Source of the DNA: Asticcacaulis aquaticus
GTDB taxonomy: Bacteria > Pseudomonadota > Alphaproteobacteria > Caulobacterales > Caulobacteraceae
Direction of reading: 5' to 3'
DNA length: 64,000 nt
NCBI RefSeq assembly: GCF_028550415.1
Contig: NZ_JAQQKX010000002.1
Location: forward strand, 62,001-126,000
Numbering within the stretch: the first letter of the stretch is position 1; each line of letters opens with the position of its first letter. Below the pieces are notes generated by a model. That model saw only the letters and a list, made by a program, of their open reading frames with translations, ran no database searches and was not told where the DNA came from. Both the position numbers and the translations under genes were made by a program. Positions 18,497 through 28,350 of this stretch are shown piece by piece.

Positions 18497-18526
18497 AAAG
18501 GCCCGAACCTTGCGGATCGAGCCTCT
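18497..18526 (-). terminator. terminator-like hairpin directly after rpoA
   Basis: On the minus strand AGAGGCTCGA pairs over 10 positions (including two G-U pairs) with TCGGGCCTTT around a 10-nt loop, and is followed by GCCTTTTTATG. It starts 20 bp after the rpoA stop. If functional it would reduce rplQ expression relative to rpoA. Confidence 0.6.
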
Positions 18527-18545
18527 TTTAGTCTTGTCAGAAGTC

Positions 18546-19562
18546 TTAAATCTGATCTTCGAACTTCTTCGCCAGGTCTTCCACATTTTCGGGCGGCCAG
18601 TTCGGCACATCCATGCCGAGCGACAGACCCATCGAGGACAGAACTTCCTTGATTTCGTTCAGCGACTTGCGGCCAAAGTTCGGAGTACGGAGCATTTCCG
18701 ATTCCGTCTTCTGGATCAGGTCGCCGATATAGACGATGTTGTCGTTCTTCAGGCAGTTGGCCGAACGGACGCTGAGTTCCAGTTCATCGACCTTCTTGAG
18801 CAGGGCCGGGTTGAACGGCAGCTCAGGCTTACCCTCTTCGACGACAGCCGGCTTCGGCTCTTCGAAGGTGATGAAGATCTGGAGCTGGTCCTGCAGGATG
18901 CGCGCGGCATAGGCCACGGCGTCCACCGGCGTCACCGCGGCGTTGGTTTCGACTTCCAGCACCAGCTTGTCGTAGTCGAGCGACTGACCCTGGCGGGTCG
19001 GCTCAACCTTGTAGGCGACCTTCTTGACCGGCGAATAGAGTGCGTCGACGGCGATAAGGCCGATGGGCGCGTCTTCCGGGCGCAGACGGTCGGCCGGGAC
19101 GTAGCCCTTGCCGGTCTGAACGGTGAATTCCATGCGCACCGACGCACCTTCATCGAGGGTGCAGATCACGTGATCGGGGTTCAGCACTTCGATGTCCGAC
19201 GGAACGTCGATCATGCCGGCGGTCACAGGACCGGCCGACGAGGCGCGCAGAACCATGCGCTTGGGGCCTTCCGCATGCATGCGGAGCGCCAGTTGCTTGA
19301 TATTGAGGATAATGTCGACCACGTCTTCGCGAACGCCCTCGATAGAGGAGAATTCGTGAACGACACCGTCGATTTGGACCGCCGTCACCGCCGCCCCTTG
19401 CAGGGAGGAGAGGAGCACGCGGCGCAGAGCATTGCCGAGCGTCACGCCAAAGCCGCGTTCCAGAGGTTCCGCCACAAGACGCATCTTGCGCTGGGAATCC
19501 TGACCGGACTCGATTTGGGGCTTCTCGGGACGAATAAGCTGCTGCCAGTTTCTTTCGATCAT
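18546..19562 (-). CDS. rpoA: DNA-directed RNA polymerase subunit alpha
   Basis: The 338-residue alpha subunit that nucleates polymerase assembly and contacts UP elements and activators. It has both the N-terminal assembly domain ([23 protein letters not shown]) and the C-terminal domain ([15 protein letters not shown], then [19 protein letters not shown]). Length is normal. It follows rpsK after a 72-bp gap with a hairpin. Confidence 0.98.
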   Translation of the reverse strand: MIERNWQQLIRPEKPQIESGQDSQRKMRLVAEPLERGFGVTLGNALRRVLLSSLQGAAVTAVQIDGVVHEFSSIEGVREDVVDIILNIKQLALRMHAEGPKRMVLRASSAGPVTAGMIDVPSDIEVLNPDHVICTLDEGASVRMEFTVQTGKGYVPADRLRPEDAPIGLIAVDALYSPVKKVAYKVEPTRQGQSLDYDKLVLEVETNAAVTPVDAVAYAARILQDQLQIFITFEEPKPAVVEEGKPELPFNPALLKKVDELELSVRSANCLKNDNIVYIGDLIQKTESEMLRTPNFGRKSLNEIKEVLSSMGLSLGMDVPNWPPENVEDLAKKFEDQI

Positions 19563-19583
19563 TGCGTCCCTCAGACGAGAATG

Positions 19584-19612
19584 GTTGCCCCCGGCTTGCG
19601 GCCAGGGGCAAC
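19584..19612 (-). other. hairpin in rpsK-rpoA gap
   Basis: GTTGCCCC-x-GGC pairs with GCC-x-GGGGCAAC around a 5-nt loop, one mismatch. There is no U-run, so this is probably a processing or stability element rather than a terminator. Confidence 0.55.
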
Positions 19613-19634
19613 GGAAAAGGGGTAGAAGTAGGTA

Positions 19635-20024
19635 TTAAACGCGACGACGCTTCGGCGGACGGCAGCCGTTGTGCGGGATCGGGGTCACGTCACGGATGGT
19701 CGTGATCGTGAAGCCGACGGCCTGCAGGGCGCGCAGAGCCGATTCACGGCCCGAACCCGGACCGGCGACGCTGACTTCCAGCGTCTTCACACCGTGCTCG
19801 ATCGCCTTCTTGCCGGCGTCTTCGGCTGCAACCTGGGCAGCGTACGGGGTCGACTTGCGCGAACCCTTGAAGCCCATGTGACCGGCCGACGACCACGAAA
19901 TCGCATTACCCTGCGCGTCCGTGATGGTGATCATGGTGTTGTTGAACGAGGCGTTGACGTGAGCCACACCCGAGGTGATGTTCTTGCGTTCGCGCTTTTT
20001 AACGCGTGAAGGTTCTTTAGCCAT
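19635..20024 (-). CDS. rpsK: 30S ribosomal protein S11
   Basis: Platform protein of the small subunit at the E site and Shine-Dalgarno region. The 129-residue product shows [28 protein letters not shown], and the C-terminal [16 protein letters not shown] typical of the family. It lies 15 bp after rpsM in the alpha operon. Confidence 0.98.
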   Translation of the reverse strand: MAKEPSRVKKRERKNITSGVAHVNASFNNTMITITDAQGNAISWSSAGHMGFKGSRKSTPYAAQVAAEDAGKKAIEHGVKTLEVSVAGPGSGRESALRALQAVGFTITTIRDVTPIPHNGCRPPKRRRV

Positions 20025-20039
20025 AGGTCAGAATCCCGC

Positions 20040-20408
20040 TTACTTCTTCTTGCCGGCGATGGGCTTCGCCGGACCCTTGCGGGTACGGGCGTTGGTGTGA
20101 GTGCGCTGACCGCGGACCGGCAGGCCCTTACGGTGACGCAGGCCGCGGTAGCAGGCCAGGTCCATCAGACGCTTGATGTTCATCGAGACTTCGCGGCGCA
20201 GATCACCCTCGACCAGATAGTCACGGTCGATGGTTTCGCGGATCTGCAGCACTTCGGCGTCCGAGAGCTGGTTGACGCGGCGGGCGTCTTCGATGCCCAC
20301 CTTTTCCACGATTTCCTTGGCCTTTTGCTGGCCAATGCCGTGGATATATTGGAGCGCGATGAGAACGCGCTTGTTGGTCGGTATATTGACGCCTGCGATA
20401 CGGGCCAC
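20040..20408 (-). CDS. rpsM: 30S ribosomal protein S13
   Basis: Small-subunit head protein forming bridges to the large subunit; 122 residues. It has the conserved N-terminus [28 protein letters not shown] and the C-terminal [13 protein letters not shown]. First gene of the alpha operon, preceded by a good sigma-70-like promoter about 120-150 bp upstream. Confidence 0.98.
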   Translation of the reverse strand: MARIAGVNIPTNKRVLIALQYIHGIGQQKAKEIVEKVGIEDARRVNQLSDAEVLQIRETIDRDYLVEGDLRREVSMNIKRLMDLACYRGLRHRKGLPVRGQRTHTNARTRKGPAKPIAGKKK

Positions 20409-20528
20409 GTCTGAATCTCCTGAACGTGTCTGACTTGCACGTTAAAATGCGAAAGGTGACACGCCAGCCACCCATGCAATCCATGTTTGGATCGTGGGAT
20501 AACCGGGCGCCTTTCGCGGAAGCTGCCC

Positions 20529-20556
20529 CTTATACAGAGGGTTTCGCTCCCGTCAA
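20529..20556 (-). promoter_or_regulatory. sigma-70-type promoter of rpsM operon
   Basis: On the minus strand TTGACG and TATAAG are separated by 16 bp. It is the best promoter match in the 399-bp adk-rpsM gap and lies between the repeat cassette and rpsM, giving a 5' leader of roughly 115 nt. Confidence 0.65.
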
Positions 20557-20623
20557 TGGGTAGGATTGAGATATTGTCAAGATTCAAACGTGAATCCCGA
20601 TCATATCCCGGTGAGTAAGCGAT

Positions 20624-20805
20624 TAAAGCGTTCCGGCAGGAGGTGAAGGCCATCCGAAGCGCTTTAGAGTAGAATTCCGGTTCACGCCGGAAGGATGATG
20701 AGCCCCGCCCTAAGGCGATTCTCATCGGTGGAAACCGAAGTTTCCGAAACTTTGTTTGCGCCTCATGTGTTTCCCAAAACCGGGAATCACTTTTGGGCAT
20801 GAGGC
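20624..20805. repeat. mosaic of palindromes between adk and rpsM
   Basis: The gap holds a series of inverted repeats: TAAAGCG near 20624 with CGCTTTA, TTCCGG/CCGGAA at 20675-20692, GATGAG/CTCATC, GAAAC/GTTTC and a nested pair at 20760-20805 (GCCTCATG/CATGAGGC around CCCAAAA/TTTTGGG). The last module resembles a short palindromic intergenic repeat common in Rhizobiales and Caulobacterales. It may also end adk transcripts. No gene is seen here. Confidence 0.65.
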
Positions 20806-20807
20806 TT

Positions 20808-21380
20808 TTAACTAACCAAGGCCGACAAAGCGGCTTCGACGCGCGCCGAGACCTCCTCGACCGACCCCATGCCGTCGACCTCGACCAGCTTACCCTGCGC
20901 CGCATAGTACGGCAGGAGCGGCGCGGTCTGGGCATTATAGGTCGCCAGACGGTCCTTGTAGGTCGCCGGATTGTCGTCCGAGCGGCCCTGTTCGGCAAAA
21001 CGCTTTTCGATACGCTCGATCAGAGCGTTTTCATCGACCTTGAGACGCACAACCACATCGATCGGCGCGTCGCGCTCGATCAGGATGGCATCCAGCGCCT
21101 CGGCTTGCGCCAGGGTACGCGGGAAGCCGTCGAAAATGGCGCCGCCCGCCGCTTCTGCCGCCGGGAGGTTGGCCTTGATCAGGTCGATAACGATGTCGTC
21201 CGACACCAGACCGCCGATATCGAGGATCGACTTGACCTTCTGGCCCAGTTCCGATCCGGCAGCGATGGCCGCCCGCAGCATGTCACCGGTCGACAGCTGG
21301 ACCAGATTGTGGGCGACGACGAGGCGCTTTGCTTGCGTTCCCTTGCCTGCGGCAGGCGGTCCGAAAAGAATGAGGTTCAT
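20808..21380 (-). CDS. adk: adenylate kinase, short form
   Basis: Catalyses 2 ADP to ATP plus AMP. The 190-residue protein has the P-loop GPPAAGKGTQAKRL, the AMP site LSTGDMLRAAI and DGFPRTLAQAEALD. Its length and the compact IERDAPIDVVVRL-to-RSDDNPATYKDRL region show that the long LID domain with its zinc or H-bond site is absent, as usual in alphaproteobacteria. The start overlaps the secY stop by 4 bp. Confidence 0.97.
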   Translation of the reverse strand: MNLILFGPPAAGKGTQAKRLVVAHNLVQLSTGDMLRAAIAAGSELGQKVKSILDIGGLVSDDIVIDLIKANLPAAEAAGGAIFDGFPRTLAQAEALDAILIERDAPIDVVVRLKVDENALIERIEKRFAEQGRSDDNPATYKDRLATYNAQTAPLLPYYAAQGKLVEVDGMGSVEEVSARVEAALSALVS

Positions 21381-22729
21381 CGGCCGCGCCCTCCCCGCGC
21401 TTTGGATTTCTTGATCAGGCCGTCATACTGGTGCGCCAGAAGATGCGACTGAATCTGCGCCACGGTGTCCATAGTCACGGTCACGACGATGAGGATCGAG
21501 GTGCCGCCGAAATAGAAGTTGTTGCCGAGGTTCGAGCTGAGGATTTCCGGCAGCAGGCAAACCGCGGTGATATAGGCGGCGCCGATGACGGTGATGCGCG
21601 TTAGGACGAAATCGAGATATTCGGCGGTGCGCTTGCCCGGGCGGATACCCGGCAGGAAGCCTCCGTACTTGCGCAGATTTTCCGCCGTCTCGTCCGGATT
21701 GAACACCAGCGAGGTGTAGAGGAAACAGAAGAAGATGATCAGGAAGGCATAGAGCGCGATGAACAGCGGTTGCCCGTGGTTCAGCATGGCGGTCACCGAC
21801 GGCAGCCAGGACAGCCATTCCGGCACCTTGGTCGGATCCTTGGCCAGGAAGGCCGCCGCGGTCGTCGGCAACAGCAGGAGCGACGAGGCGAAGATCGGCG
21901 GAATGACCCCGGCGGTATTGACCTTGAGCGGCATGAAGGACGACTCGCCGCCCATGATGCGATTGCCGACCTGACGCTTCGGGTACTGCACCAGCAGACG
22001 GCGCTGCGAGCGTTCCATGAAGACGATGAAAACGATCGTGGCGACCAGCACCAGAACCAGCAACAACAGGATGCCCGCCGAAATCTGGCCTTCCTTCGAC
22101 AAGGACAGCAGGTTGCCCATGGTGCGCGGCAGAACGGCGACGATACCGGCGAAGATGATCAGCGACGTGCCGTTGCCGACCCCGCGCGAGGTGATCTGCT
22201 CGCCCAGCCACATCAGGAACAGGGTGCCACCCGTGAGGGTGACAACCGAGGAAATGATAAACATCGGACCGGGATCGAGCGCCAGACCGTTGGCCTGCAT
22301 CCCTGCGGCGATGGAGAAGGATTGCACCAGCGCCAGGATCAGCGCGAGGTAACGGGTATATTGGTTGAGCTGCTTGCGGCCGGCCTCCCCGCCCTCCTTC
22401 TTCAGCTTTTCCCACGGCGGATAGACCGACTGCATGAGCTGAACGATGATGGAGGCCGAGATATACGGCATGATGTTCAGGGCGAAGATCGCCATGCGCT
22501 CGACGGCACCGCCGGAGAACATGTTGAACATGCCGAGAATGCCCTTGGACTGCTCGGAAAACGACTGAGCGAAGGCGTTGATGTCGATGCCCGGAATGGG
22601 GATATAGGTCCCCAGACGATAGACGATCAAAGCCCCAAGGGTGAAAAGAAGACGTTTATGAAGCTCGGTCGCCTTGGCGAAGGAACCGAAATTCATATTG
22701 GCCGCTAATTGTTCAGCCGCAGATGCCAT
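21377..22729 (-). CDS. secY: protein translocase subunit SecY
   Basis: Central channel of the Sec translocon, 450 residues with ten membrane helices. Recognisable segments are YRLGTYIPIPGID, MPYISASIIVQL, GNGTSLIIFAGI, PKRQVGNRIMGG and FLPGIRPGKRTAEYL. It lies in the classical spc order after rplO, but a 192-bp gap with a strong hairpin separates the two genes. Confidence 0.98.
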   Translation of the reverse strand: MASAAEQLAANMNFGSFAKATELHKRLLFTLGALIVYRLGTYIPIPGIDINAFAQSFSEQSKGILGMFNMFSGGAVERMAIFALNIMPYISASIIVQLMQSVYPPWEKLKKEGGEAGRKQLNQYTRYLALILALVQSFSIAAGMQANGLALDPGPMFIISSVVTLTGGTLFLMWLGEQITSRGVGNGTSLIIFAGIVAVLPRTMGNLLSLSKEGQISAGILLLLVLVLVATIVFIVFMERSQRRLLVQYPKRQVGNRIMGGESSFMPLKVNTAGVIPPIFASSLLLLPTTAAAFLAKDPTKVPEWLSWLPSVTAMLNHGQPLFIALYAFLIIFFCFLYTSLVFNPDETAENLRKYGGFLPGIRPGKRTAEYLDFVLTRITVIGAAYITAVCLLPEILSSNLGNNFYFGGTSILIVVTVTMDTVAQIQSHLLAHQYDGLIKKSKARGGRGR

Positions 22730-22880
22730 AAAAACCTCAAGTCATGGGCGGACGCGCGTTTGGCGATTCCAGCCCTTCGTGTACCACCCTTACGGGCCCC
22801 GCATCCCATTGTCAAAGCGGCGATTTGCCGACTTTAGTCGTGGGACTGGATCGCATATGGGCACGAGTGCCGCAAAATGC

Positions 22881-22909
22881 CGCGCTCAGGCGCATAACGC
22901 CTGAGCGCG
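22881..22909 (-). other. strong hairpin in rplO-secY gap
   Basis: A perfect 12-bp inverted repeat (CGCGCTCAGGCG) with a 5-nt loop, 12 bp after the rplO stop. On the minus strand it is followed by GCATTTTGC, a weak U-tract, so it could be an attenuator or a 3'-end stabiliser. The rest of the gap (to secY) shows no gene. Confidence 0.65.
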
Positions 22910-22921
22910 TGACATTTTTGC

Positions 22922-23404
22922 TTAGGCTTCTTCGGTCTTGGCCGGACGCTTTTGCGTCAGCGAGCCACCGGCGGCCTCGACGGCCTTCACGGCCGACGCG
23001 GTGGCCGAATAGACCGACAGGGTCACCTTCGAGGTCAGTTCGCCTTCGCCCAGCAGACGCACGCCGTCCAGTTCACGACGGATGATACCCGCGGCCTTGA
23101 GGGCAGCGGCGTCAATCGGCGCCGATGCGTCGATCTTGCCCGCGTCGATCGCCTGTTGCAGGCGCCACAGGTTGACTTCGGCGAATTCCTTGCGGTTTAG
23201 GCTGTTGAAGCCGCGCTTCGGCATACGCATATAGAGCGGCATCTGGCCGCCTTCGAAGCCCAGCAGCGAAACGCCGGTACGGGACTTCTGACCCTTGACG
23301 CCGCGACCGGCGGTCTTGCCCTTGCCCGAACCCGGGCCACGGCCAACGCGCATGCGGCCCTTGGTCGAACCTTCGTTATCGCGGATTTCGTTCAGCTTGG
23401 TCAT
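22922..23404 (-). CDS. rplO: 50S ribosomal protein L15
   Basis: Large-subunit assembly protein of 160 residues. The start [13 protein letters not shown] and the Gly-rich [22 protein letters not shown] region define it. The frame is open upstream for 32 more codons, but these are not conserved and include a gap-hairpin end. A T-tailed hairpin separates it from rpmD. Confidence 0.97.
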   Translation of the reverse strand: MTKLNEIRDNEGSTKGRMRVGRGPGSGKGKTAGRGVKGQKSRTGVSLLGFEGGQMPLYMRMPKRGFNSLNRKEFAEVNLWRLQQAIDAGKIDASAPIDAAALKAAGIIRRELDGVRLLGEGELTSKVTLSVYSATASAVKAVEAAGGSLTQKRPAKTEEA

Positions 23405-23501
23405 GTTGATTGCCTTTCTGACTAATTTAGCGCCGACGGAAACCGCCGACTCGGCTGAAATTGCGGAACTGTTAAGAAATACAGCTCTCATAAATAGCAA
23501 A

Positions 23502-23527
23502 ACGCCCCGGCATTGCTGCCGGGGCGT
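23502..23527 (-). terminator. rho-independent terminator structure between rpmD and rplO
   Basis: A perfect 11-bp stem (ACGCCCCGGCA) with a 4-nt loop and, on the minus strand, a TTTTGCTATTT tail. It starts 25 bp after the rpmD stop, in the middle of the spc operon, where termination is not expected. Confidence 0.75.
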
Positions 23528-23551
23528 CTAAACTTAATCGGTTAGTCCGAC

Positions 23552-23728
23552 CTACTCGACGATTTCGATGAGGTGGGCGACCTTGGCGATCATGCCGCGA
23601 ACCGAGGGGGTGTCTTCCAGGGTGGAGACGCGACCCATCTTGTTCAGGCCCAGACCGGCGAGCGTAGCGCGCTGGTCCTTGGTGCGGCGAATGGGCGAAC
23701 CCGTTTGCTTGACAGTGACTTGAGCCAT
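23552..23728 (-). CDS. rpmD: 50S ribosomal protein L30
   Basis: A 58-residue protein in its standard place between rpsE and rplO. The translation runs [15 protein letters not shown], then [17 protein letters not shown] and a C-terminal LIEIVE, matching the short bacterial L30. The gap to rpsE is 5 bp. Confidence 0.96.
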   Translation of the reverse strand: MAQVTVKQTGSPIRRTKDQRATLAGLGLNKMGRVSTLEDTPSVRGMIAKVAHLIEIVE

Positions 23729-23733
23729 GATGA

Positions 23734-24309
23734 TTAGCCCTCGATGGATTCAGGCGACGACGCGCCATCGTTGCGGCGGGTCAGGATGTCGCCAACCTTC
23801 TTACCACGCTTGGCGGCGATCTGACGGGGCGAAGACTGCACCTTCAGAGCCTCGAACGTGGCTCGCACCATGTTGTAGGGGTTCGACGAGCCGAGCGACT
23901 TGCCGACGACGTCGGAGACGCCGAGGGTTTCGAGCACGGCACGCATCGGACCGCCCGCGATCACGCCGGTGCCCGGAGGGGCCGCGCGGAGCTGGATCTT
24001 GCCGGCGCCCCAACGACCGTAGCCGTCGTGGTGCAGGGTGCGGGATTCGCGAAGCGGCACGCGGACGAGCGACTTCTTGGCTTCTTCGGTCGCCTTGCGG
24101 ATGGCTTCCGGAACTTCACGGGCCTTGCCGTGACCGAAGCCAACGCGACCCTTTTGGTCACCGACGACCATCAGAGCGGCGAACGAGAAACGACGGCCAC
24201 CCTTCACGGTAGCGGCGACGCGGTTGATGTGGACCAGCTTTTCTACGAACTCCGAAGGTTCTTCGGTACGATCGCGGCGGTCATTGCGGTTTTCGCTGGG
24301 ACGAGCCAT
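23734..24309 (-). CDS. rpsE: 30S ribosomal protein S5
   Basis: Decoding-fidelity protein of 191 residues. It shows the dsRBD-like N-domain ([23 protein letters not shown] as key segment), [17 protein letters not shown] and [13 protein letters not shown]. The N-terminus ([14 protein letters not shown]) and C-terminal tail are charged extensions common in this lineage. It follows rplR by 12 bp. Confidence 0.97.
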   Translation of the reverse strand: MARPSENRNDRRDRTEEPSEFVEKLVHINRVAATVKGGRRFSFAALMVVGDQKGRVGFGHGKAREVPEAIRKATEEAKKSLVRVPLRESRTLHHDGYGRWGAGKIQLRAAPPGTGVIAGGPMRAVLETLGVSDVVGKSLGSSNPYNMVRATFEALKVQSSPRQIAAKRGKKVGDILTRRNDGASSPESIEG

Positions 24310-24321
24310 TGAATGTACCCC

Positions 24322-24675
24322 TTAGAAGTTGAGACCGGCTTCGCGCGCGGCATCCGCCAACGCCTTCACCCGGCCGTGATAGATGTAACCGCCACGGTCA
24401 AAGACGACGTCCTTGATACCGGCTTCGACAGCGCGCTGGGCAACCAGCTTGCCGACTTCGGCGGCGGCGGCGGCGTTCGAACCACGCTTGGCTTCCGCTT
24501 CCAGCGACGAGGCGGAGGCAACGGTCTTGCCGTTCAGGTCGTCGATGACCTGAGCGTAGATGTTCTTGTCCGAACGGAAGACCGACAGACGCGGGCGGCC
24601 GTTGGAGAGCTTCTTCAGGCGCGTACGGTTACGTTGCGCGCGACGAGCCATTTGTTCACGAGGAGAGAGAGCCAT
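24322..24675 (-). CDS. rplR: 50S ribosomal protein L18
   Basis: 5S rRNA-binding protein of 117 residues. The family segments [32 protein letters not shown] and the C-terminal [24 protein letters not shown] are intact. It lies 3 bp after rplF in the spc operon. Confidence 0.97.
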   Translation of the reverse strand: MALSPREQMARRAQRNRTRLKKLSNGRPRLSVFRSDKNIYAQVIDDLNGKTVASASSLEAEAKRGSNAAAAAEVGKLVAQRAVEAGIKDVVFDRGGYIYHGRVKALADAAREAGLNF

Positions 24676-24678
24676 GAC

Positions 24679-25212
24679 TTACTTCTTCTTCCCTTCCTTG
24701 CGGCGAACCTTCTCGCCGGCATAACGCACACCCTTGGCCTTGTAGGGCTCAGGCGGACGGATCTTGCGGATCTTCGCGGCCAGTTCACCGACGACTTGCT
24801 TGTCGATGCCCTGGATCTTGATTTCCGTTTGCTTCGGCACGACGAAGGTGACACCGGCGGGCGGCGCGACTTCGACGGGGTGCGAGAAGCCGAGCGACAG
24901 TTCCAGGTTCGCGCCCTTCATGGCGGCGCGGTAACCGACGCCGACCAGTTCGAGGCTCGATTCGAAGCCTTCGGTCACGCCCTTCACCATATTGGCGATC
25001 AGGGTGCGCGAAAGGCCCCACATCGAACGGTGACGCGCCGTTTCGCCACGGGGGGCGACGGACAGCGAACCCGCTTCCTGCTTCACTTCGATTTCTTCAA
25101 CGACGGTCCAGTTCAGTTGACCCTTGGGGCCCTTGACCGTGATGGCTTGGCCATCGAGCGTGATGGTCACACCCGACGGCACTGCGATGGCTTTTTTACC
25201 AATCCGTGACAT
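24679..25212 (-). CDS. rplF: 50S ribosomal protein L6
   Basis: Large-subunit protein near the factor-binding site; 177 residues. It begins [15 protein letters not shown], contains the duplicated L6 fold and the conserved C-terminal [20 protein letters not shown] followed by a lysine-rich end. The gap to rpsH is 27 bp. Confidence 0.97.
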   Translation of the reverse strand: MSRIGKKAIAVPSGVTITLDGQAITVKGPKGQLNWTVVEEIEVKQEAGSLSVAPRGETARHRSMWGLSRTLIANMVKGVTEGFESSLELVGVGYRAAMKGANLELSLGFSHPVEVAPPAGVTFVVPKQTEIKIQGIDKQVVGELAAKIRKIRPPEPYKAKGVRYAGEKVRRKEGKKK

Positions 25213-25239
25213 GGTCTTAATTTCCTAACAGCCGACGTC

Positions 25240-25638
25240 TTAGTAGACGCGGCAGAGGACTTCGCCGCCGACGTTGTTTTCGCGGGCTGCGTTGTCAGAC
25301 ATGACGCCCTTGGGCGTGGACAGGATCGAGATGCCGAGACCGTTCTTGACGGGCTTCAGATCTGCGATCGACGAATAGACGCGACGACCCGGCTTGGAGA
25401 CGCGGGCGATGTCCGCGATAACCGGTTGATCGTCGAAGTACTTCAGTTCGATTTCGAACTGCGGGAACTCACCCGGCACTTCCAGCAGCTCGTAGCCGCG
25501 GATGTAGCCTTCGTCCTTGAGAACGTCGAGCACGCGGGCGCGCAGCTTCGAGGCGGGGGTGAGCACCTTGGAACGCTTGCGCATGGCGGCGTTCTTGATG
25601 CGGGCGATCAGGTCGCTCAGGGGATCAGAGATAAACAT
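25240..25638 (-). CDS. rpsH: 30S ribosomal protein S8
   Basis: 16S rRNA-binding protein of 132 residues and, in enterobacteria, the translational repressor of the spc operon. It starts [17 protein letters not shown] and ends GGEVLCRVY, with the S8 loop [14 protein letters not shown]. Whether it regulates here is unknown. Confidence 0.97.
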   Translation of the reverse strand: MFISDPLSDLIARIKNAAMRKRSKVLTPASKLRARVLDVLKDEGYIRGYELLEVPGEFPQFEIELKYFDDQPVIADIARVSKPGRRVYSSIADLKPVKNGLGISILSTPKGVMSDNAARENNVGGEVLCRVY

Positions 25639-25652
25639 GTTTCGATCTTCCC

Positions 25653-25958
25653 TTACCAGCTGGCCTTGGTCATGCCGGGGATTTGACCCTCGTTGGCCAG
25701 CTTGCGCAGGCTAACGCGGCTCATGCTGAGCTTGCGGTAGAAAGCGCGCGGACGGCCGGTGACTTCACAGCGGTTGCGGATGCGGGTGGGCGCCGAGTTG
25801 CGGGGCAGCTTGGCGAGCTTGAGGCGGGCGGCGAAGCGCTCTTCCAGAGGAAGCGACTCGTCCACGGCGGCGGCCTTGAGGGCCTCGCGCTTGGCGGCGT
25901 ACTTGTCGACGAGCTTCTTGACCATCTCGTTGCGGTTGACAGCAGATTTCTTAGCCAT
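25653..25958 (-). CDS. rpsN: 30S ribosomal protein S14
   Basis: Long-form S14 of 101 residues, starting [16 protein letters not shown] and ending with [11 protein letters not shown]. The zinc-binding four-cysteine motif of the short form is absent ([16 protein letters not shown] has one Cys). The frame runs 37 codons upstream into rplE, but the ATG at 25958 is the conserved start. Confidence 0.97.
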   Translation of the reverse strand: MAKKSAVNRNEMVKKLVDKYAAKREALKAAAVDESLPLEERFAARLKLAKLPRNSAPTRIRNRCEVTGRPRAFYRKLSMSRVSLRKLANEGQIPGMTKASW

Positions 25959-25975
25959 TGTCTTAATTTCTCCGC

Positions 25976-26533
25976 TTACGAGGTGAACGGGAACTGGAAG
26001 TGCTTCAGAAGCGCCTTGGCTTCTTTGTCGCTCTTCGCCGTGGTGCAGACAACGATGTCCATGCCCCACATCTGATCGATCTGGTCGTAGTTGATTTCCG
26101 GGAACACGATGTGTTCCTTCAGGCCCATGGCGTAGTTGCCACGGCCGTCGAACGAGTTACCGTTCAGACCACGGAAATCCTTCACGCGCGGCAGCGCGAT
26201 CGTGATCAGGCGGTCGAGGAATTCGTACATACGATCCTTGCGTAGGGTGACCTTGGCGCCGATCGTCATGCCTTCGCGCAGCTTGAAGCCGGCGATGGAC
26301 TTACGGGCCTTGGTTTCCGCCGGCTTCTGACCGGTGATGGCAGCGAGGTCGGCAACAGCGGCGCGGACCTTCTTGGAGTCGGCCACGGCTTCACCGATAC
26401 CCATGTTCACGACGATCTTGTCGAGCTTGGGGACCTGCATTTCGTTCGTGTAGCCGAACTCTTCCTTAAGGGCGGCCCGGACGGTCTCCAGGTAAACGCT
26501 CTTCAGGCGCGGAGTGTACTTTTGATCAGCCAT
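25976..26533 (-). CDS. rplE: 50S ribosomal protein L5
   Basis: 5S rRNA-binding central protuberance protein, 185 residues. Landmarks are [34 protein letters not shown] and [20 protein letters not shown]. The conserved ATG at 26533 lies inside the last codons of rplX, an 8-bp overlap. Confidence 0.97.
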   Translation of the reverse strand: MADQKYTPRLKSVYLETVRAALKEEFGYTNEMQVPKLDKIVVNMGIGEAVADSKKVRAAVADLAAITGQKPAETKARKSIAGFKLREGMTIGAKVTLRKDRMYEFLDRLITIALPRVKDFRGLNGNSFDGRGNYAMGLKEHIVFPEINYDQIDQMWGMDIVVCTTAKSDKEAKALLKHFQFPFTS

Positions 26534-26840
26534 TGATGACAGCTCCCGTCGTCTTGGCGAAACGGACCTTCTTGTCACCTTCGATGCGGAAACCGACGCG
26601 GGTCGGCTTACCAGCGGCGTCGGCGATGGCGACGTTCGACAGGTGGAGCGAGGCTTCCTTGTTGATGATGCCGCCCTGCGGGTTCGTCTGCGAGGCGCGC
26701 GTATGGCGCTGGACGATGTTGATACCCTGAACGACGACGCGGTTCTCGGTCGGGAGAACCTTCAGGACGGTGCCCGAACGGCCCTTGTCCTTGCCCGTGA
26801 GGACGACGACCTTGTCGCCTTTTTTGATCTTAGCAGCCAT
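26526..26840 (-). CDS. rplX: 50S ribosomal protein L24
   Basis: Assembly initiator protein of 104 residues. The KOW motif ([20 protein letters not shown]) starts the protein and is followed by [20 protein letters not shown]. It is 3 bp after rplN and overlaps rplE. Confidence 0.97.
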   Translation of the reverse strand: MAAKIKKGDKVVVLTGKDKGRSGTVLKVLPTENRVVVQGINIVQRHTRASQTNPQGGIINKEASLHLSNVAIADAAGKPTRVGFRIEGDKKVRFAKTTGAVING

Positions 26841-26843
26841 AGC

Positions 26844-27212
26844 TTAGATGACCTCCGGCGCCAGCGAGATGATCTTCATGTGGTTCTTGGCGCGAAGCTC
26901 GCGCGGCACCGGGCCGAAGATACGCGTGCCGATAGGCTCGCTCGACTTGTTAACGATGACGGCAGCGTTGGTGTCGAAACGGATAACCGAGCCGTCCTTG
27001 CGCTGGATGTCCTTGGACGTGCGAACGACGATGGCGCGCAGAACGTCACCCTTCTTCACGCGACCACGGGGGATCGCTTCCTTAACCGAGACGACGATCA
27101 GGTCACCCACCGAGGCGTAACGGCGCTTGGAGCCGCCCAACACCTTGATGCACATGACCCGGCGCGCGCCCGAATTATCGGCAACGTCCAGATTAGTTTG
27201 CATCTGAATCAT
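26844..27212 (-). CDS. rplN: 50S ribosomal protein L14
   Basis: Large-subunit protein forming bridge B8; 122 residues, beginning [18 protein letters not shown] and containing [16 protein letters not shown]. First gene of the spc part. A 247-bp gap with a terminator-like hairpin separates it from rpsQ, so it may have its own promoter. Confidence 0.97.
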   Translation of the reverse strand: MIQMQTNLDVADNSGARRVMCIKVLGGSKRRYASVGDLIVVSVKEAIPRGRVKKGDVLRAIVVRTSKDIQRKDGSVIRFDTNAAVIVNKSSEPIGTRIFGPVPRELRAKNHMKIISLAPEVI

Positions 27213-27236
27213 AATTCAAACTTTCCAAAATCTCGC

Positions 27237-27267
27237 AAAAGGCCCCTGCCCTTGCAGGCCGGGCTTT
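27237..27267 (-). terminator. terminator-like hairpin between rpsQ and rplN
   Basis: On the minus strand an imperfect stem (CTGC/GCAG, GCCC/GGGC, AAA/TTT with bulges) ends in CCTTTTGCG. It lies 24 bp upstream of rplN, at the boundary of the S10 and spc operons. The remaining gap up to rpsQ holds no gene that I can support. Confidence 0.5.
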
Positions 27268-27459
27268 CCACGATAACGATAGAGATTCCGAGGAAGCGGG
27301 CCTTAAACCCTATTTCCCCGGAATAAGCAAACGGAAAAATGCCCGACGAAACGATCTGCCGTTATTTGGCAAAAGTTTCGCGAGCATTCCCCGAAATCAA
27401 CGTCTGCGGAAGGTATTCCGAATGTGCCGGAACCAAACCACAAATGCTTAAATCAAGAC

Positions 27460-27699
27460 TTAGGCAGCGTCCTTGGGAAGCACTTCCCAGGTCTTCAGCT
27501 TCGACTTGGGCGCGCATTCGATGATGCGGGCGGCGTCGCCGGTCTTGTAGGTGTTGTTCTCATCGTGGGCGTGGTAGCGCTTCGAAACGCGAACCGGCTT
27601 CTTGAAAAGCGGGTGCATAACGGTGCGTTCCACCTTTACGACGATGGTCTTGTTGCCCTTATCGGAAACAACCAGACCTTCAAGAATGCGCTTGGGCAT
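27460..27699 (-). CDS. rpsQ: 30S ribosomal protein S17
   Basis: 16S rRNA-binding primary assembly protein, 79 residues, with [22 protein letters not shown] and the YHAHDENN turn. Last gene of the S10 operon; 12 bp after rpmC. Confidence 0.97.
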   Translation of the reverse strand: MPKRILEGLVVSDKGNKTIVVKVERTVMHPLFKKPVRVSKRYHAHDENNTYKTGDAARIIECAPKSKLKTWEVLPKDAA

Positions 27700-27711
27700 G
27701 GTCTATTCCTT

Positions 27712-27906
27712 TTAGGCGGACTTCTGAGCGTTCAGAAGCGATTTGATGCGGGCGACGTCCTTGCGGATTTCGTTCACGCGGTGGGTCTTTTCCAGCTGGC
27801 CGGTGGCCTTCTGGAAACGCAGGTTGAACTGTTCCTTTTTGAGGTTCAGCAGTTCTTCCTGGAGCTGGTCCGAGGTCTTGCCCCGAAGATCGGCAATCTT
27901 GGTCAT
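27712..27906 (-). CDS. rpmC: 50S ribosomal protein L29
   Basis: Exit-tunnel rim protein of 64 residues, a two-helix hairpin with [25 protein letters not shown]-type sequence and a [14 protein letters not shown] second helix. It contributes to the docking site for trigger factor and SRP together with L23. Confidence 0.96.
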   Translation of the reverse strand: MTKIADLRGKTSDQLQEELLNLKKEQFNLRFQKATGQLEKTHRVNEIRKDVARIKSLLNAQKSA

Positions 27907-27910
27907 GATC

Positions 27911-28345
27911 TTACTCCGCAGCCGCCGCGATGCCGGCGTCGAGACGGGTCACGACGCGGGTGCTGACGGGCAGCTTCGCCGCACCGAGACGCAGGGCCTC
28001 ACGCGCGATATCGTCCGGCACGCCGTCGATTTCAAAGAGGATACGACCGGGGGCCACGCGGGCCGCCCAGTAATCCACGGCACCCTTACCTTTACCCATC
28101 CGGACTTCGGCGGGCTTGCCCGTGACCGGGAGGTCAGGGAAGATACGGATCCACACGCGGCCCTGACGCTTCATTTGACGCGTGATGGCCCGACGGGCGG
28201 CTTCGATCTGACGGGCGGTCAGGCGCTCAGGCTCGACCGTCTTCAGACCGTAGGAACCAAAGTTCAGCGTATAGCCGCCCTTGGCATTACCGTGGATGCG
28301 GCCCTTGAAGGCCTTACGGTATTTTGTGCGCTTAGGAAGCAGCAT
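27911..28345 (-). CDS. rplP: 50S ribosomal protein L16
   Basis: Protein near the A-site and elongation-factor site; 144 residues. It starts [16 protein letters not shown] and has the [20 protein letters not shown] segment. The Arg of the ribosomal hydroxylation motif region (RMGKGKG) is present. Gap to rpmC is 4 bp. Confidence 0.97.
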   Translation of the reverse strand: MLLPKRTKYRKAFKGRIHGNAKGGYTLNFGSYGLKTVEPERLTARQIEAARRAITRQMKRQGRVWIRIFPDLPVTGKPAEVRMGKGKGAVDYWAARVAPGRILFEIDGVPDDIAREALRLGAAKLPVSTRVVTRLDAGIAAAAE

Positions 28346-28350
28346 AGCGA

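Noticed and set aside
18510-19625. 371-codon open frame opposite rpoA
   Set aside because: Antisense shadow; also spans the rpoA-rplQ hairpins.
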